A DNA stretch of 64,000 bases, taken from positions 3,351,034 through 3,415,033 of the forward strand of contig NW_004955416.1 of the NCBI RefSeq assembly GCF_000276665.1, given 5' to 3'. This document shows positions 1 to 10,797 of this stretch, one piece after another (position 1 is the stretch's first letter; each line of letters opens with the position of its first letter). The notes beneath the pieces are model-generated. The model had not been told where the DNA came from and did no database searches. It saw nothing but the letters and a program-made list of their open reading frames with translations. Both the position numbers and the translations under genes were made by a program. Origin of the DNA: Chinchilla lanigera (taxonomy: Eukaryota; Chordata; Mammalia; Rodentia; Chinchillidae).

Positions 1-272
1 TCTCCTGGCCTCTAGTGCAGACTCTTCAGCTTCCACCTTGGATCCTTCAGCCTTCTGTCACAATCTCATTGGCCTCCTCATACAGACTTACACAGAACTC
101 TTCAGTGAACTCCAGACCCTGGACTGATTCCTTCAGTCTTCAGTGTGCAGACACCCTCTGCACACTTCCTCACGCAACTCTCTGGCTGACTGTCATAAGT
201 CAATCTTGTAATTTCTTATACATTTGTACATCTTATGTTATATCTGTTTCTCCAGTAAAACCTTGAATGATA
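1..272 (+). mobile_element. 3' part of an ERVL-type LTR (MT2/MLT2-like), cut by the window edge
   Basis: The stretch has the layout of an ERVL-type LTR 3' region: a CT-rich part with repeated cttcag motifs, then a T-rich segment (tttcttatacatttgtacat) and a terminal tctgtttctccagtaaaac ... gatacag. That ending resembles the tctggagaaccctgactaatacag ending known for MLT2-type LTRs. The LTR at 36968-37812 has a related tail. L1 ORF2 homology begins immediately after position 272. The upstream part lies outside the window. The family is inferred from the tail, so the exact subfamily is unknown. Confidence 0.5.
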
Positions 273-2329
273 CAGTCGTGTATACCAATCCAACAACAAA
301 TATCATGCTAAATGGACAAAAATTGAAAGATTTCACTTTAAAATCAGGAACAAGACAAGGATGTCCACTGTCACCACTGCTATTCAACATAATTCTGGAA
401 ACACTAGCCAGAGCAATTAGACAAGAGAGAAAAATAATATGAATAAAGATAAGAAAGGAAGAAGTGAAATTATCTTTATTCACAGATGGCATGATATTTT
501 ACATAGAAGACCCCAAAATCTCCATCAAAATATTCCTAGAATTAATCAACTAATTCAGTAGCATAGCTGGATATGAAGTCAATACTAAAAATCAATAGCA
601 TTCCTCTACACAAGCAACAAACATACTGAGAGAGAAATAAGGGAAACTATACTTTTACAATAGCATCCAAAAAATTAAAATACTTAGGAATTAATCTAAC
701 AAAAGAAGTAAAAATCTATACAGTAAAAATTATAGTACTCTGAAAAAAGGGATTGAAGTGGATTTCAGAAAATGGAAAGATATTATTTGCTCATGGATAG
801 GAAGAACCAACATTGTGAAAATGTCCATACTCCCAAAATTGTTATACAAATTCAATGCAATTCCAATGAATATACCATTGATATACCTCACAGACCTAGA
901 GAAAATATTCCTAAAATTCACCTAGAACCAGAAGAGATACATAATAGCAAAAGCAATTCTGAGGAAAAAAGGCAAAGCAGGAGGTATCACAATCCCCAAT
1001 TTGAAATTATACTACAAAACTGCTGTGATAAAATCAGTATGGCATTGGCAAAAAACAGGCCTGAAGATCAATGGAACATACTAGAATATGCAGACACGTC
1101 CACAAAGACACTCAGCCACCTTATCTTTCACAAAGGGACCGAATATGTTCACTGGAAGAAAGATAGCCTCTTTAATAAATGGTGCTGGTAAAACTGGCCT
1201 TCCACATGCCAAAGACTAAAAGTAGACCCAAGCATATCACCATGCACCAAAATAAAGTCAAAGTGACTTAAAGATCTAAATATTAAAATAGAAACATTAA
1301 ATCTATTGGAAGAGAAAGTAGGTGGAAGTCTTGAATACATAAGTGTAGGCAGAGAGTTCATGAACAAAGACCAAATTGCATATGAAATGCTTCAAAGAAT
1401 CAACAACTGGGATCTCATCTTATTGAAAAGTTTATGCACATCCAAAGAAATCACCAACAGGATATAAGGAAAACCCGAGAATTTGGAAAAAACTTTTAGC
1501 CAACTGTCCTTCAGACAAAGGACTCCTGTCTAGAACATACAAAGAACTAAAAAAATTGGGCCCCCAAATTCAAAGATCCAATTCAAAAATGGGCATGTGA
1601 GATGAATACACACTTCTTAGATGAAAAAATACAAATGGTAAATAAATATATGCAATAATATTCAATGTCATTAATCATTTGAGAAATGCAATTAATACAA
1701 CACTGAGATTCCATCTCACCTCAGAAGGAATGGCTATCATCAAGAAATCAACCCATAACAAATGATAGAGGGGCTGTGGGGAAAAAGGAACTCCTCTCCA
1801 CTGTTGGTGCAAGTGTAGACTGGTGCAGCCACTGTGGAAATCAGTCTGAAGATTCCTCAGTAAGCTATAATTAGAGGTCCCATTCAACCCAGTTATTCCC
1901 CTCCTGGGTTTTTTTCCAGAAGAAATGAAATCATAGTACCATAACAATGTATGTGCACCCATGTTTATAGCAGTGCGATTTGTAATAGCTAAATCTTGGA
2001 AACAACCCAAATGTCCATCAGCTGAGGAATGGATAAAAAAGGATGTGATATTTTTATATGATGGAGTATTATTCAGCTATAAAGAAAGATAAACTAGAGG
2101 CTTTTATAGGTAAATTGATGCAACTAGAGACCATACTCATAAGTGAAATAAATCAGATTCACATGTGTAAACACTGTATTTCCTCTCTACCACAAGAGCC
2201 TGAAAGAGTAAGTAAAATCTGAAAGGTACAATAGATATTATGAAAGGGAAAAGAAACTGCTCAAATAGCAAGGAGCACCTGAGATGAAGGAGGGGAGTGA
2301 CAAAAGAAAGAAGGAAGAGGAAAAAAAGT
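273..2329 (+). mobile_element. 5'-truncated LINE-1, ORF2 remnant (reverse transcriptase to C-terminus)
   Basis: Translation fragments in several frames match L1 ORF2. There is an [15 protein letters not shown] reverse-transcriptase block near 340-395, then ADDM-like, WKxI/GRxNIVKM and AGGI-type blocks through 1200, and the C-terminal region (VHPCL/NPKCPSAEEWIKK-like) up to about 2150. Many stops and frameshifts show it is dead. The usual ORF2 is about 1,275 codons; only the half from mid-RT onward is here. A purine-rich tract (about 2215-2330) follows, as expected for a rodent L1 3' UTR. It continues into the repeated 3' region listed next. ORF2 normally encodes the endonuclease/RT that copies L1 RNA at the target site. 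Confidence 0.9.
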
Positions 2330-3053
2330 AAGTATATGTATACAAAGGATAGCTCGGATAACTGCACTGCTAGCATCTGTTGGTTCATTGAAAGGAACTG
2401 TTAATGAGTAATTGTTCGATCACTATTACATGCCTATATCTAGTTATATGTGCAACCATTTTGAAGACAACATTATGTAATATAACAACCATTGTTAATC
2501 TCTTATCACCACGTGTTGAAATTCTGTATCATTTTTATTGCTCTCTGTGCTGTTTTGTTTATGTGTTTGTTTTTATTATTTTGGTTTTTCTTAAAAAAAA
2601 TTTATGTGCATACATAAGGATAGCTGCAATAGGTTATTGCTGATATCTGTAGTTCATTGACATGGACAGTCAATGCTTGAAATTTTCTTTTTCTTGACCA
2701 GTTTTTCATGCTTGAATCTGGTGATCAGAATGACTGATCTGAAAACAACAATATGCAGTGTAAGAACCATTGTTGAACTCCTGCCATCTTGTATGGTGAA
2801 GCTCTGTATCATTTCCAATGTTTTTTTTTTTTTTTTTATTACTTGTTACTGTCTTTGTTTGATCAATCTTACATTCTTATGTCTGGTGGACTGAGAAAGT
2901 TCAGTGAAGATAACACTATGTAATGTAGTAACTATTGTTGATTTCTATCATTTTGTTTTGAGGTCCTGCATCATTTTTATTCCTTTTGTGTTGTTTTGGT
3001 TTTGTCTTCATTGTTGTTTTGTTAGTTTCTTTTTAATTTTAAAATTAAAAAAA
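2330..3053 (+). repeat. Three diverged tandem copies in the L1 3' region
   Basis: Copy 1 starts near 2330 (tatacaaaggatagctcgga) and copy 2 near 2605 (catacataaggatagctgca). Both continue through gttcattga, a catgc(t/c)t block, acaacat/atatg, aaccattgttgaa and ctgtatcattt. Copy 3 (about 2870-3053) keeps only the second half: aacactatgtaatgtagtaa, ctattgttga, ctgcatcatttttatt. Spacing is about 275 bp between copies 1 and 2 and shorter for copy 3. An A-rich end at 3044-3053 may be the L1 poly(A). The other L1 3' ends in the window (11605, 17615, 30120) show no such repeats, so this may mark a distinct subfamily. Confidence 0.7.
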
Positions 3054-3549
3054 CATGACAGCTCTCTAGGCAAGAGCAAGCGTTTTTCTTCATGCTGTTT
3101 GATTTTCCTCAGCAGAATGATGAAATGATCCATGGCTCATGTAGAAGTGAAGTGATACATAAATTGGAAAAGTAAAAGAATTTAAGTAGGGAGATCATTC
3201 ATGGGCCCATTCAGTAATATAATGTAAGTGAAAAAATAAATATACAGAGAAAAGAGAATAAAATGAATTCAAGCAATCATTTATAGAACATGAATTTAAA
3301 ATATTAGCATTAGAACACCTTCATAGTGAGAGGTTTTGAATACTAAAGGGATGTGTTAGTACTTTGTCATTGCAGAGACATAATACCTGACATAATACCT
3401 AATCCCTTTTCAACCAGATCTTAAGAAATGAACAGCTCTATATTAATCTACAAGAAATTTTAAACTAACAGCAACAGAAATTACCATTGTATCTAATCTT
3501 CATATCCATTTGAGAGATAATGATCAAACCATTTTGCATACAAGAACAA
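3054..3549. other. Unassigned AT-rich sequence
   Basis: No repeat family, reading frame or RNA gene was recognised in this stretch between the L1 end and the palindromic element. Confidence 0.5.
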
Positions 3550-3551
3550 TA

Positions 3552-3744
3552 CAGTGGTACCTCCTTTCACAAAGTTAATTCCATTCATGATTTTGTTTGC
3601 AAACCAAATTGGAGAAGAACTGAATCAAATTCAATGGTTAAGATCAATGTTGACCTTATAGGAAAATTTGCTTCGATTTTCATCCAATTCATTTTGCAAC
3701 CAAAATCATGGAAAGAATTAAGTTCATGAACCAAGGTACTACTG
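3552..3744. mobile_element. Palindromic MITE with TA target-site duplication (Tc1/mariner type)
   Basis: The 193-bp element starts cagtggtacct and ends aggtactactg, flanked on both sides by TA (3550-3551 and 3745-3746). The two halves are inverted copies. The left arm motifs agttaattcc, catgattttg, ttgcaaa and aattgga recur in reverse complement on the right, giving arms of roughly 80-95 bp at about three quarters identity. There is no transposase. A TA duplication and terminal CAGT are typical of Tc1/mariner-derived non-autonomous elements. I do not recognise the family name. A 70-codon open frame crossing it (3520-3729) is incidental. Confidence 0.75.
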
Positions 3745-3746
3745 TA

Positions 3747-5454
3747 TAATAATTTAACTAACTTTAAGGCAGATTTCCTCTTTTCCTAAATATTGATAAG
3801 ATTTAAAGTCTTCTCAAAGATAAAATGAATTTTGATTTATAATTCTGTATTTAACAAATTGGCATTTTGGTATTGTATTACTCAAGTGCATTTTAAATGA
3901 GCTTTATTAACATTAAAAGTAAGATCTTTTGACAAAACTGAAATTATACATTTTTAAATTTTAAAGAAATTGTGTATTCTTATTATGTAAATGTATATAT
4001 TTACATTTGAGCCTCAAAGTGTTAAACTTCTTTACCTCCAGGGAATATCTAAGAACTTGAATCTTCCGCAGTGTGTGCTTCTAACACATAATACCATCTT
4101 GAAAACATCTGGACTTCACAGAAACCACAGGGTAACCAGTAATCCTTCCAGACCTAAAACAACCACATTCCTATCAAAGCAAAATGAATTTCCTAGAAAT
4201 GTTTGAATTTACTGCAGCTACAACTAAAACATTAAAAAGTGGCCTTATTCTTAATGCATCTATTTGATCTTTGTATACATTTGGGAAAAGGTCACGTAAA
4301 CCTTTGAATCCCTAAAGATTCAAAACTTGCTTTTACCTAGAGACAGAATTTAGGGAGAACTTGATAGGCTGACAACAGACACAACCTTTTGATAGCATGT
4401 AACTGTAACTGAATATCAATGGAAATTTAGAAAGTATAACAGGATTTTTTTTCCTGTAATTTACAAATAGCACCCTTTTATGTCTCATTTGTGCCTCTTT
4501 ATGAAGCAGGAGTATGTTTGAATGTTAGTTGGCCCATAATACATATCAGTGTAAGTAGGAAGAAAAGAGAAAAATCTGTATAATTGTGAGAAATAATATT
4601 TGAGATCCCAATTTTAGTAAATCCCCCAAAAAGTTTGCAATCAGATTTTGTAAGAAATTTCTTCTGGGAGCAGGCCCTGATTTTGCTTTGACTCAGCCTA
4701 CCTTGAAGTCATATGCTCACACCATAAGGCAAACATATGTTCTACATCTTCAATTTGATATGAACCTCAGTATTTCCCTATGGTGGCAGGAGAGATGGCA
4801 GGGCAAAGGGCTGATTCAGCAAATTTGTAAGAAACAAGGCGAAGAGTTCTCAATCAAATTGAATCAGAATTTGATGAAAGGAAGTTCACAAGACAAAAGT
4901 TTGAGGACAATGAAAACTGGCACAGATACAGAGCAGTAGATGCCAAAGGGGCATTTCTCATTCTGGGACGATACCACCTGGCCTGTTGGCAAACCCATTA
5001 CTGCCAGCACAGTAGGATTCTGGCAGGAACCTCATTATTTCTTGTGGCATGAGCATAGGTGCATCTATTTCCTGTTAAACTTTAGTTTCCTCAAATCCAG
5101 AATAGGGATAAAATATCTGATCTCATTCATTTGGGGTATTGTCCTAAAACAACAAAGATGTGGATGTGGGGTACTTCTTGGACACTCTCTTTTTTATGAA
5201 TATGATGGTTATCTTTGTGCACATTTATTCAACTCATAGCACTTCTGAGACAGGTCTTGGCATGAGGAAGAACACAAGGGAACACTCAGAAATCTTGGAC
5301 TTGAGTAATGGCTCGTTCAACAATTAGTACAACAGACCAGTTGTTTGGGGAGGTATATGGGATGCAGAGATGGAAACCCACTAGGTTTTCTCCATCTTTA
5401 AGATGAAAAGCGTGGACTAGGTAATCACTAATCCTGAGAGTAATACCACACAAA
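3747..5454. other. Unassigned sequence
   Basis: No known element recognised. Two short open frames abut at 4688-4939 and 4940-5239 (83 and 99 codons). Neither has recognisable domains, and the second contains an ordinary run of hydrophobic codons. I regard both as chance. Confidence 0.5.
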
Positions 5455-5730
5455 AGTTGTTTTAAAGCCCTGCCCTATGGGATGGGAGCTGAGTCATATG
5501 GTTTGATTTAGTTAATAAAATGTGAGTTCACCGCTGCAGAAATGCTAACGGCTACTGTGGATTTACCTTCCTCTCTCTTTCGGACTTCTCCTCCATTGCG
5601 GGAGGATGCGTTAATCCACACCCACCAGAAAAAAGCCTAATGTATGTGTGACTTGAGCAAGGAATGCATTTGTGTTCTTTTAAGGCCCTGGGGATTTTAA
5701 AATTATTATATTCTGTACAATGATCAATCT
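5455..5730 (+). mobile_element. Probable old MaLR-like (MLT1-type) LTR fragment
   Basis: The motifs ttaataaaatgtgag (near 5512) and gtgttcttttaaggccctgg (near 5671), separated by a CT-rich segment, match the order of blocks in a common ancient mammalian LTR: an aataaaatgtgag block, then a tail close to ttgttgttttaagccactg. Similarity is patchy and there is no clear terminal TG..CA, so family and ends are approximate. Confidence 0.45.
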
Positions 5731-6344
5731 GTACAATAATCAAACAATGAAGGGAATTTTTATCAATAAAACTAAACTTTGTCAATTTAAGACATGAATT
5801 TGAGTCTATATTCTTCTATCTATAAGCTGTGATCAAATATCTCTTTTCTTAAAAAAATTATCATTCCAAAATGTTGAAATTACATAAATACAAGAAATTA
5901 CATGATTATCATCAGTGCATATCACATGACTTCTGCTTTTAGAGAAAATAATTGTCTGTTAACTACGTAAGCATACTTTCAAAAGATTTGACAACCTAGC
6001 CGTATTTCCTAGTAATTCAGACTTTCTAATGTGAAGACACAGATCAAGTTTTAACCAAATCGTGACAGCTTCTGTCATGACTTTTGAAACACTAGTTCAC
6101 ATCCATGAATACTGCACTGATTTAATTCATATGATGGAGCAAAAGTGAAGTGCAGCAGACACCTGTCCTCACCACAATAATGTGTTTGTTTCATGGCCAT
6201 AGTCCATTTTATTTTTTGAAAGATCCATCCAATTATTTTCAGTGATGTGAACACGGGTCCGTAATTTCTGTATAATTAAAAAGCTTTGCTCAAACACCAA
6301 ACAGTTTGGGATTTGAGCCTATTCAGAAGTGCTTTTGTCTGTTT
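5731..6344. other. Unassigned AT-rich sequence
   Basis: Nothing recognised. Several inexact A/T-rich stretches are present, but there is no coherent frame or repeat. Confidence 0.5.
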
Positions 6345-6480
6345 GGTTGGTTGATTGTTGTTGTTGTCAGTGAGACAGGGTCTTGCTATGTAGTTCAGGC
6401 TGGCCTTCAATTTACTGTGATCCTCCTACCTCAGCCTCCCAAGTGCTGGGATTACAGGTGTGTGCCACCACCCTTGGCTT
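6345..6480 (-). mobile_element. B1 SINE (7SL-derived), antisense
   Basis: The + strand shows the reverse complement of a B1 monomer: gagacagggtcttgctatg, tagttcaggctggccttcaa, cctcagcctcccaagtgctg, ggattacaggtgtgtgccac. On the minus strand the head is near 6480 and the A-rich tail becomes the T/G-rich run (ttgttgttgttg) at about 6355-6367. B1 elements are transcribed by RNA polymerase III and mobilised by L1. The copy is moderately diverged. It is one of the features that identify the genome as rodent. Confidence 0.9.
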
Positions 6481-9400
6481 TGAAAGTGGTTTTAGAAGAC
6501 TCCATTTTTAGAAAAATAAGGTAAATTTCTAAAGCTGAAATGGCACATGCCTATGGAATGAGCAGTTTCATTTAATGAGTAGCCTGGAATGGAGAGTGGG
6601 GTGAAGTTGAAAAATTATCAAATTGGATACAAATTGGCATTCACCAATTCAAAATTAGGATGGTCTCCCCTAAGCACTGCTGTGTGCCTGCACTGCTAAT
6701 TCCTCGCATTTTATTTTCCTTTTAGATGCCTTTCCAGTAAAGCTAAGAAAAATCAAAATACAATAAAACGTTCTCCAACATACTAAACAGCCATCTCCAA
6801 CATCAGAAGCCATGAGAAAAGACCCTAAAGAGTTACCTAATCCCAAAGGAAGATCTTATTTAAGTGGAGAAGTGCTTGCAGCAGAGACCTTGGAAATTTC
6901 AGAGAGTGGAATTTTATTGTCAGAACTTTCAATAAAAGTGCAGCCACAGATCCTGGGAGCATTAAATAAAAATTACCAACAAGCTGTCTTACCTGTGTGC
7001 ACTCCAGTGAAAGGAAGGGCAAACATGAGCAAGTAGCGCTTGTACATCAGTCAAAATTCTGACAGCTACCCTGTGAAGTTTGACGAGCTGCCATGTGCTA
7101 GACTACCTAAGATACTCTTAACTGAACCATAAAAAGACAAATAAATTAGTAATTGTATCCCTCCTGTCAATGTCCTTTTCCGTGAACTTCTCAAGCTGTT
7201 GGGTAACATTGTCGAGAGTGATTTATCAATATATCCTTAGCTTTCTTAGAAAAGACAGATCCACATGATTTTTTTCCAAATTGCATTTTGCATTGACTTA
7301 AGAAAATGATACAGGTATTTGCCAATTTCTAGGCTCTCTTCTTTTCTCCCAGCTCTGCCCCCTCCCATTAGGACATCAAACCAATAAGATTAACATAATC
7401 TTTCTTAGAATTGACTGTTCTTTTTAAATAGATCCCATGATAGACATGTGTAAAAATCAATAACAGGCTCCTCATTTGTCAAAGCTAATGACTAAACTCA
7501 TTTTGAAGTTCAATAGTGGTTACTGAAGAGTGGCCACACATTAAATGTCTAATTCTGTATGTCTTTCTATTTATTTTGGAGAAGAATAGAGAAAAAAGAA
7601 TTTTTTATTACTTAAAGCACACTATAAAGGCTTGTGCCTCCATTTTATTTTTACCTATTCATTTTCCTCCAAACTATGTCTTTCTTCACTGTCCAAGCTA
7701 ATAGGAATAAAGGCAAAAATGAATCTGCTAAAATTTTTAACACACTCCTCACTTTTCTTAACCAATTTAATTATAAGCTCCTTCAATTACATTCTCAACT
7801 CCTTGAGGTTGTGGAGCATATCTTACATATCTTTAATATCCCAAGAGACACTAATATGGTGATTGGGTTGCAGGTTAGCATGATTAAAGGTTTGGTTGAA
7901 TTAAAGAGAATTAAATTACCCAATATCTTGGAGCATGGCATGGCAGTTATCTTGGACCAGACATTCCTACAGAATGCAGAGTGCAAAAGATACAGCTCTC
8001 AGGCAGACTCTTCCTTGATAAAGATTCTCAGCTTCCTGAGTGCTTTAGGCAGTCTTTGCTCTGAGATGTTCCTACTCCCTTCCACAAAACCTGTCCTAAG
8101 ACCTGCAGAGAGTGAGAACTGACAGATATTGGTATAAAGTCCTCCTTCCTTTTAAATATCCTCTGATTATAGGTGTAAACCTCCAGCCAAGAATCATAAA
8201 ATCCAGAAAAAGGAGGAGGACGAAACCCACTGGACTCACTGAGATTCATTTTAAATTATTACTGACGAAAGCATTATCTCATATTTACATAATGCTTACT
8301 TTTTACACAACTTCATATACACCCTCTCTTTTTCTAACTTCAAATAGGAACACTAATACACTTCCCTAGAAATGCCAAATTATGGTTTACTATTCCATAT
8401 TCCCTGTTTCATCAGTGAATTGCCTTTATTCTGGGCTCCAGGTTGTATATTGTATTGCATGCCCATTGGACCTGGCCATCTCTCGGAATCAATAGGTCAG
8501 ACACAATTTGAAATTCCCTAGGTAACAGATTTTAAAAACTGCTTGAGGGTGGGGGAGAGAGACAGCAGGAAAGGAATCCAAAGGAACAATAACTGAAGTG
8601 GAATGATACAGTCATGATGGGAGCTGGAGAACTCCTGTTCTTTATAATAGCCTCTCAGGGGAGAAGCCGCCCTTTTCGAGCTGGAGGTGTCCTGGGAATA
8701 GAGAGCCACTTCTGTTCCACTCCTTTGATGAGCAGAAACCTTATCTGTGCAATTCCCCTTGAGAGCCGAAGGGAGAAGGGAAGAGTTTAAAGACTTTTGA
8801 AAAATTTGGGTTGCAAAGGGAGGAAGGCCCAGCACTCAGCTTGTTCATTTGGATTGTCTCTCGTGAGGAGGAGGGTATTCTGCCAAATTTAGGGACTTCT
8901 CTGAGCTCACAGATTCTGACAGCTGATCTGAGCTGGGTGCCTGAGTTTATTCTTGCCGGGGGAGAGAGGGAGCAATAAGTGAAAAGACTGTTGAATTAAT
9001 CAAATACAAAGTATAAAAACAAAACTGCTCTTCTCAAACATAAATACCACAATGTGAACATATTTTCTATTGCAGCTGTGCAGAGGATGTCAAAGCATCA
9101 GTCATTAAATAATAAGTAGCATAAATCATTTCGACTTCAGAATAAAGCATTTGTTTGACTTTTAAATGATATTTAGAAGCTCAAAGTATTTCCTGGATTT
9201 GTCTCTCTCACTGTTAAAAGAATATGAGGTTGGAAAAATCAAAGAAGCAAGTAAAACTTACTGTCTTACCTCTTAACTATGTGGCATATTTGAAACAAAA
9301 TATGATTTTTTGGTTCTCTTCATAGAATTTCCAAAGCTCTAATTATCCAGTAACATATGACAAGCAATCTTTATCCATACCATATCGAAGATTAGGCTGC

Positions 9401-9754
9401 TTTAAGGGACAAAAAACTAGGTTTATAAAGAAAAGCAGTGTCATGCATCAGCACTTCTCATGTTAATTGTGCATATGCTTTTAAAAATACATATATATTC
9501 ATACCCTTCTCAATGGTTTGTCCAATACCAGTGTCTTTCATGCTTGTAGTATATGCTCAGTATGAGATGGTGCTTGTTGTGGTCACATACAGGCCCAGGC
9601 TGAGAGAAGCCAGTGTATCATGATAACTGAGACACAGAAAAGAGATAAAACCATTAATGATTCCATCTAGAAATGACGTGCGTTTGGTTCACTTACTTTT
9701 CAGTTACTAATGCATGTTTATATCTACTTCTTTAAAAAGCTTTATAGTACAGCT
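6481..9754. other. Unassigned sequence with no supported gene
   Basis: This 3.3-kb stretch has the longest open frame of the window (7634-8122, + strand, 162 codons). Its translation has no recognisable domain and a leucine/isoleucine-rich, AT-driven composition. About 7640-7865 has faint similarity to an L2 3' end (a ctccttgagg-like block followed by tcttacatatctttaatatc), too weak to list separately. A polypyrimidine-AG at 6707-6725 resembles a splice acceptor, but the frame just after it closes at once. Confidence 0.45.
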
Positions 9755-10182
9755 CTCATTTTTCTACCCATTTTAAGTATTGAACTTTTTTGGTGTTTAC
9801 AGAATTCTAAACTATCACTTCAGAACATCTCACTCCCTCGTCTGCCATCTATCTCCATTTTTATCTGATAGCCAGGCAACCAAAAGTCTGCTTTCTATCT
9901 CTGCTTTCCATGGGCACTGATAGTAATTAGAATAATAAAAGTACTTGGCATCTGCTGTGTGGCTTCTTTATCTTAGTTTAATGGTTTGGAGGTGTTTGTG
10001 TTGTAGTGTCTATTTGTGGTTATTTGGCATTTTTTTTTGTGGTTCTGGGTAGTATTCTACTATGCTACTGTGTCATATTTTTGCTTTGGGCAGTAGATTG
10101 GCTTTTGGACTAGTTCAACTTTTAAGCTATGATGAGTAATGCTCCTATATTTTCATACATGTTATTGTGTAGAAATATTCAC

Positions 10183-10185
<3 letters not shown>

Positions 10186-10233
<48 letters not shown>
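10186..10233. repeat. (GT)n microsatellite
   Basis: An uninterrupted dinucleotide run that forms the expanded tail of the ID SINE. Confidence 0.95.
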
Positions 10234-10237
<4 letters not shown>

Positions 10238-10311
10238 TGTGCTGGACATCAAACCCAAAGCTTTGTGCCTGCTATAAAAACACTCTACTATTGAGCCACA
10301 TCTCTAGCTCA
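10186..10311 (-). mobile_element. ID SINE (tRNA-Ala-derived) with (CA)n tail, 13-bp target-site duplication
   Basis: On the minus strand: head gagctagagatgtggctcaa near 10310, an A-box-like tggctcaatagtagag, a B-box-like gggtttgatgtcc, then a (CA)n tail seen as (GT)n at 10186-10233. The sequence aaatattcacttt is repeated perfectly at 10173-10185 and 10312-10324, which defines the insertion into the antisense L1. The tail has become a microsatellite. This copy is older than the ID copies at 29113 and 43611. Confidence 0.88.
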
Positions 10312-10797
10312 AAATATTCACTTTTTGAAAAGATGTACTTAATAGTATGATAAGATGGAGACTTTTTATTGTCCATTAATGCCTTTTGCCACCACTGTCT
10401 TGAGAGTTGTTCAAGTAAGTGTGAAGGTAGGAGTCACTATTCTTAATACTTTATTGTTTGATTACTGCATCTTTGGAGTATAAGGTCATATGATGCCTCC
10501 TGATTTATTCTTTATGTTGAAGATGGCTTTGGTTATTCAGAATCTTTTACGATTTCATATACATTTTATGATTATTTTTCTAGTTCTTTGAATAATTTCC
10601 TTGATATTTTGATGGGGCTTATACCATATCTGTAGATAGTTTTGGGTATGGACAATTTAACAATATTTGATTCTTTTAATCTATAAACCCAGGATGTCTT
10701 TCCATTTTTGTGCTGTGTCCTTTCCAATTTCTTTCATCAATGTTTCATGACATTCATTATAGAGAACTTTTTGTTTGGTTACATTACTCCAAGTTTT

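Larger units (their letters stand above)
9755..10797 (-). mobile_element. Old LINE-1 remnant, antisense (3' UTR and ORF2 C-terminal half)
   Basis: Read on the minus strand, 10797 to 10440 matches L1 ORF2 after the RT domain. On the + strand this appears as gctttggttattcagaatct, gatattttgatggggctta, gttttgggtatggacaattt and ggatgtctttccatttttg. About 10030-10170 matches the C-terminal part (tagtattctac, gatgagtaatgctcc). About 9755-9990 matches an older L1M-type 3' UTR (ccattttaagtattgaac, agccaggcaaccaaaagtct). Stops are frequent. The ID SINE at 10186-10311 interrupts it. Confidence 0.75.

Noticed and set aside
772..1191. 139-codon open frame (+).
   Set aside because: A partly frame-shifted reading of L1 ORF2; not an independent gene.
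6707..7036. Polypyrimidine-AG resembling a 3' splice site followed by a 74-codon frame (6812-7036).
   Set aside because: The frame is closed by a stop at 6764-6766, so it is not continuous with the putative splice site, and no donor or domain was found.
7634..8122. Longest open frame of the window (162 codons, + strand).
   Set aside because: No recognisable domain, no codon-like bias by eye, no supported splice sites or Kozak context, and a length that is only mildly surprising for 64 kb of AT-rich DNA in six frames. Part may overlap a faint L2 relic. A protein search and cross-species substitution pattern would decide.
10130..10350. Cysteine/valine repeat protein frame.
   Set aside because: Produced by the (GT)n microsatellite.
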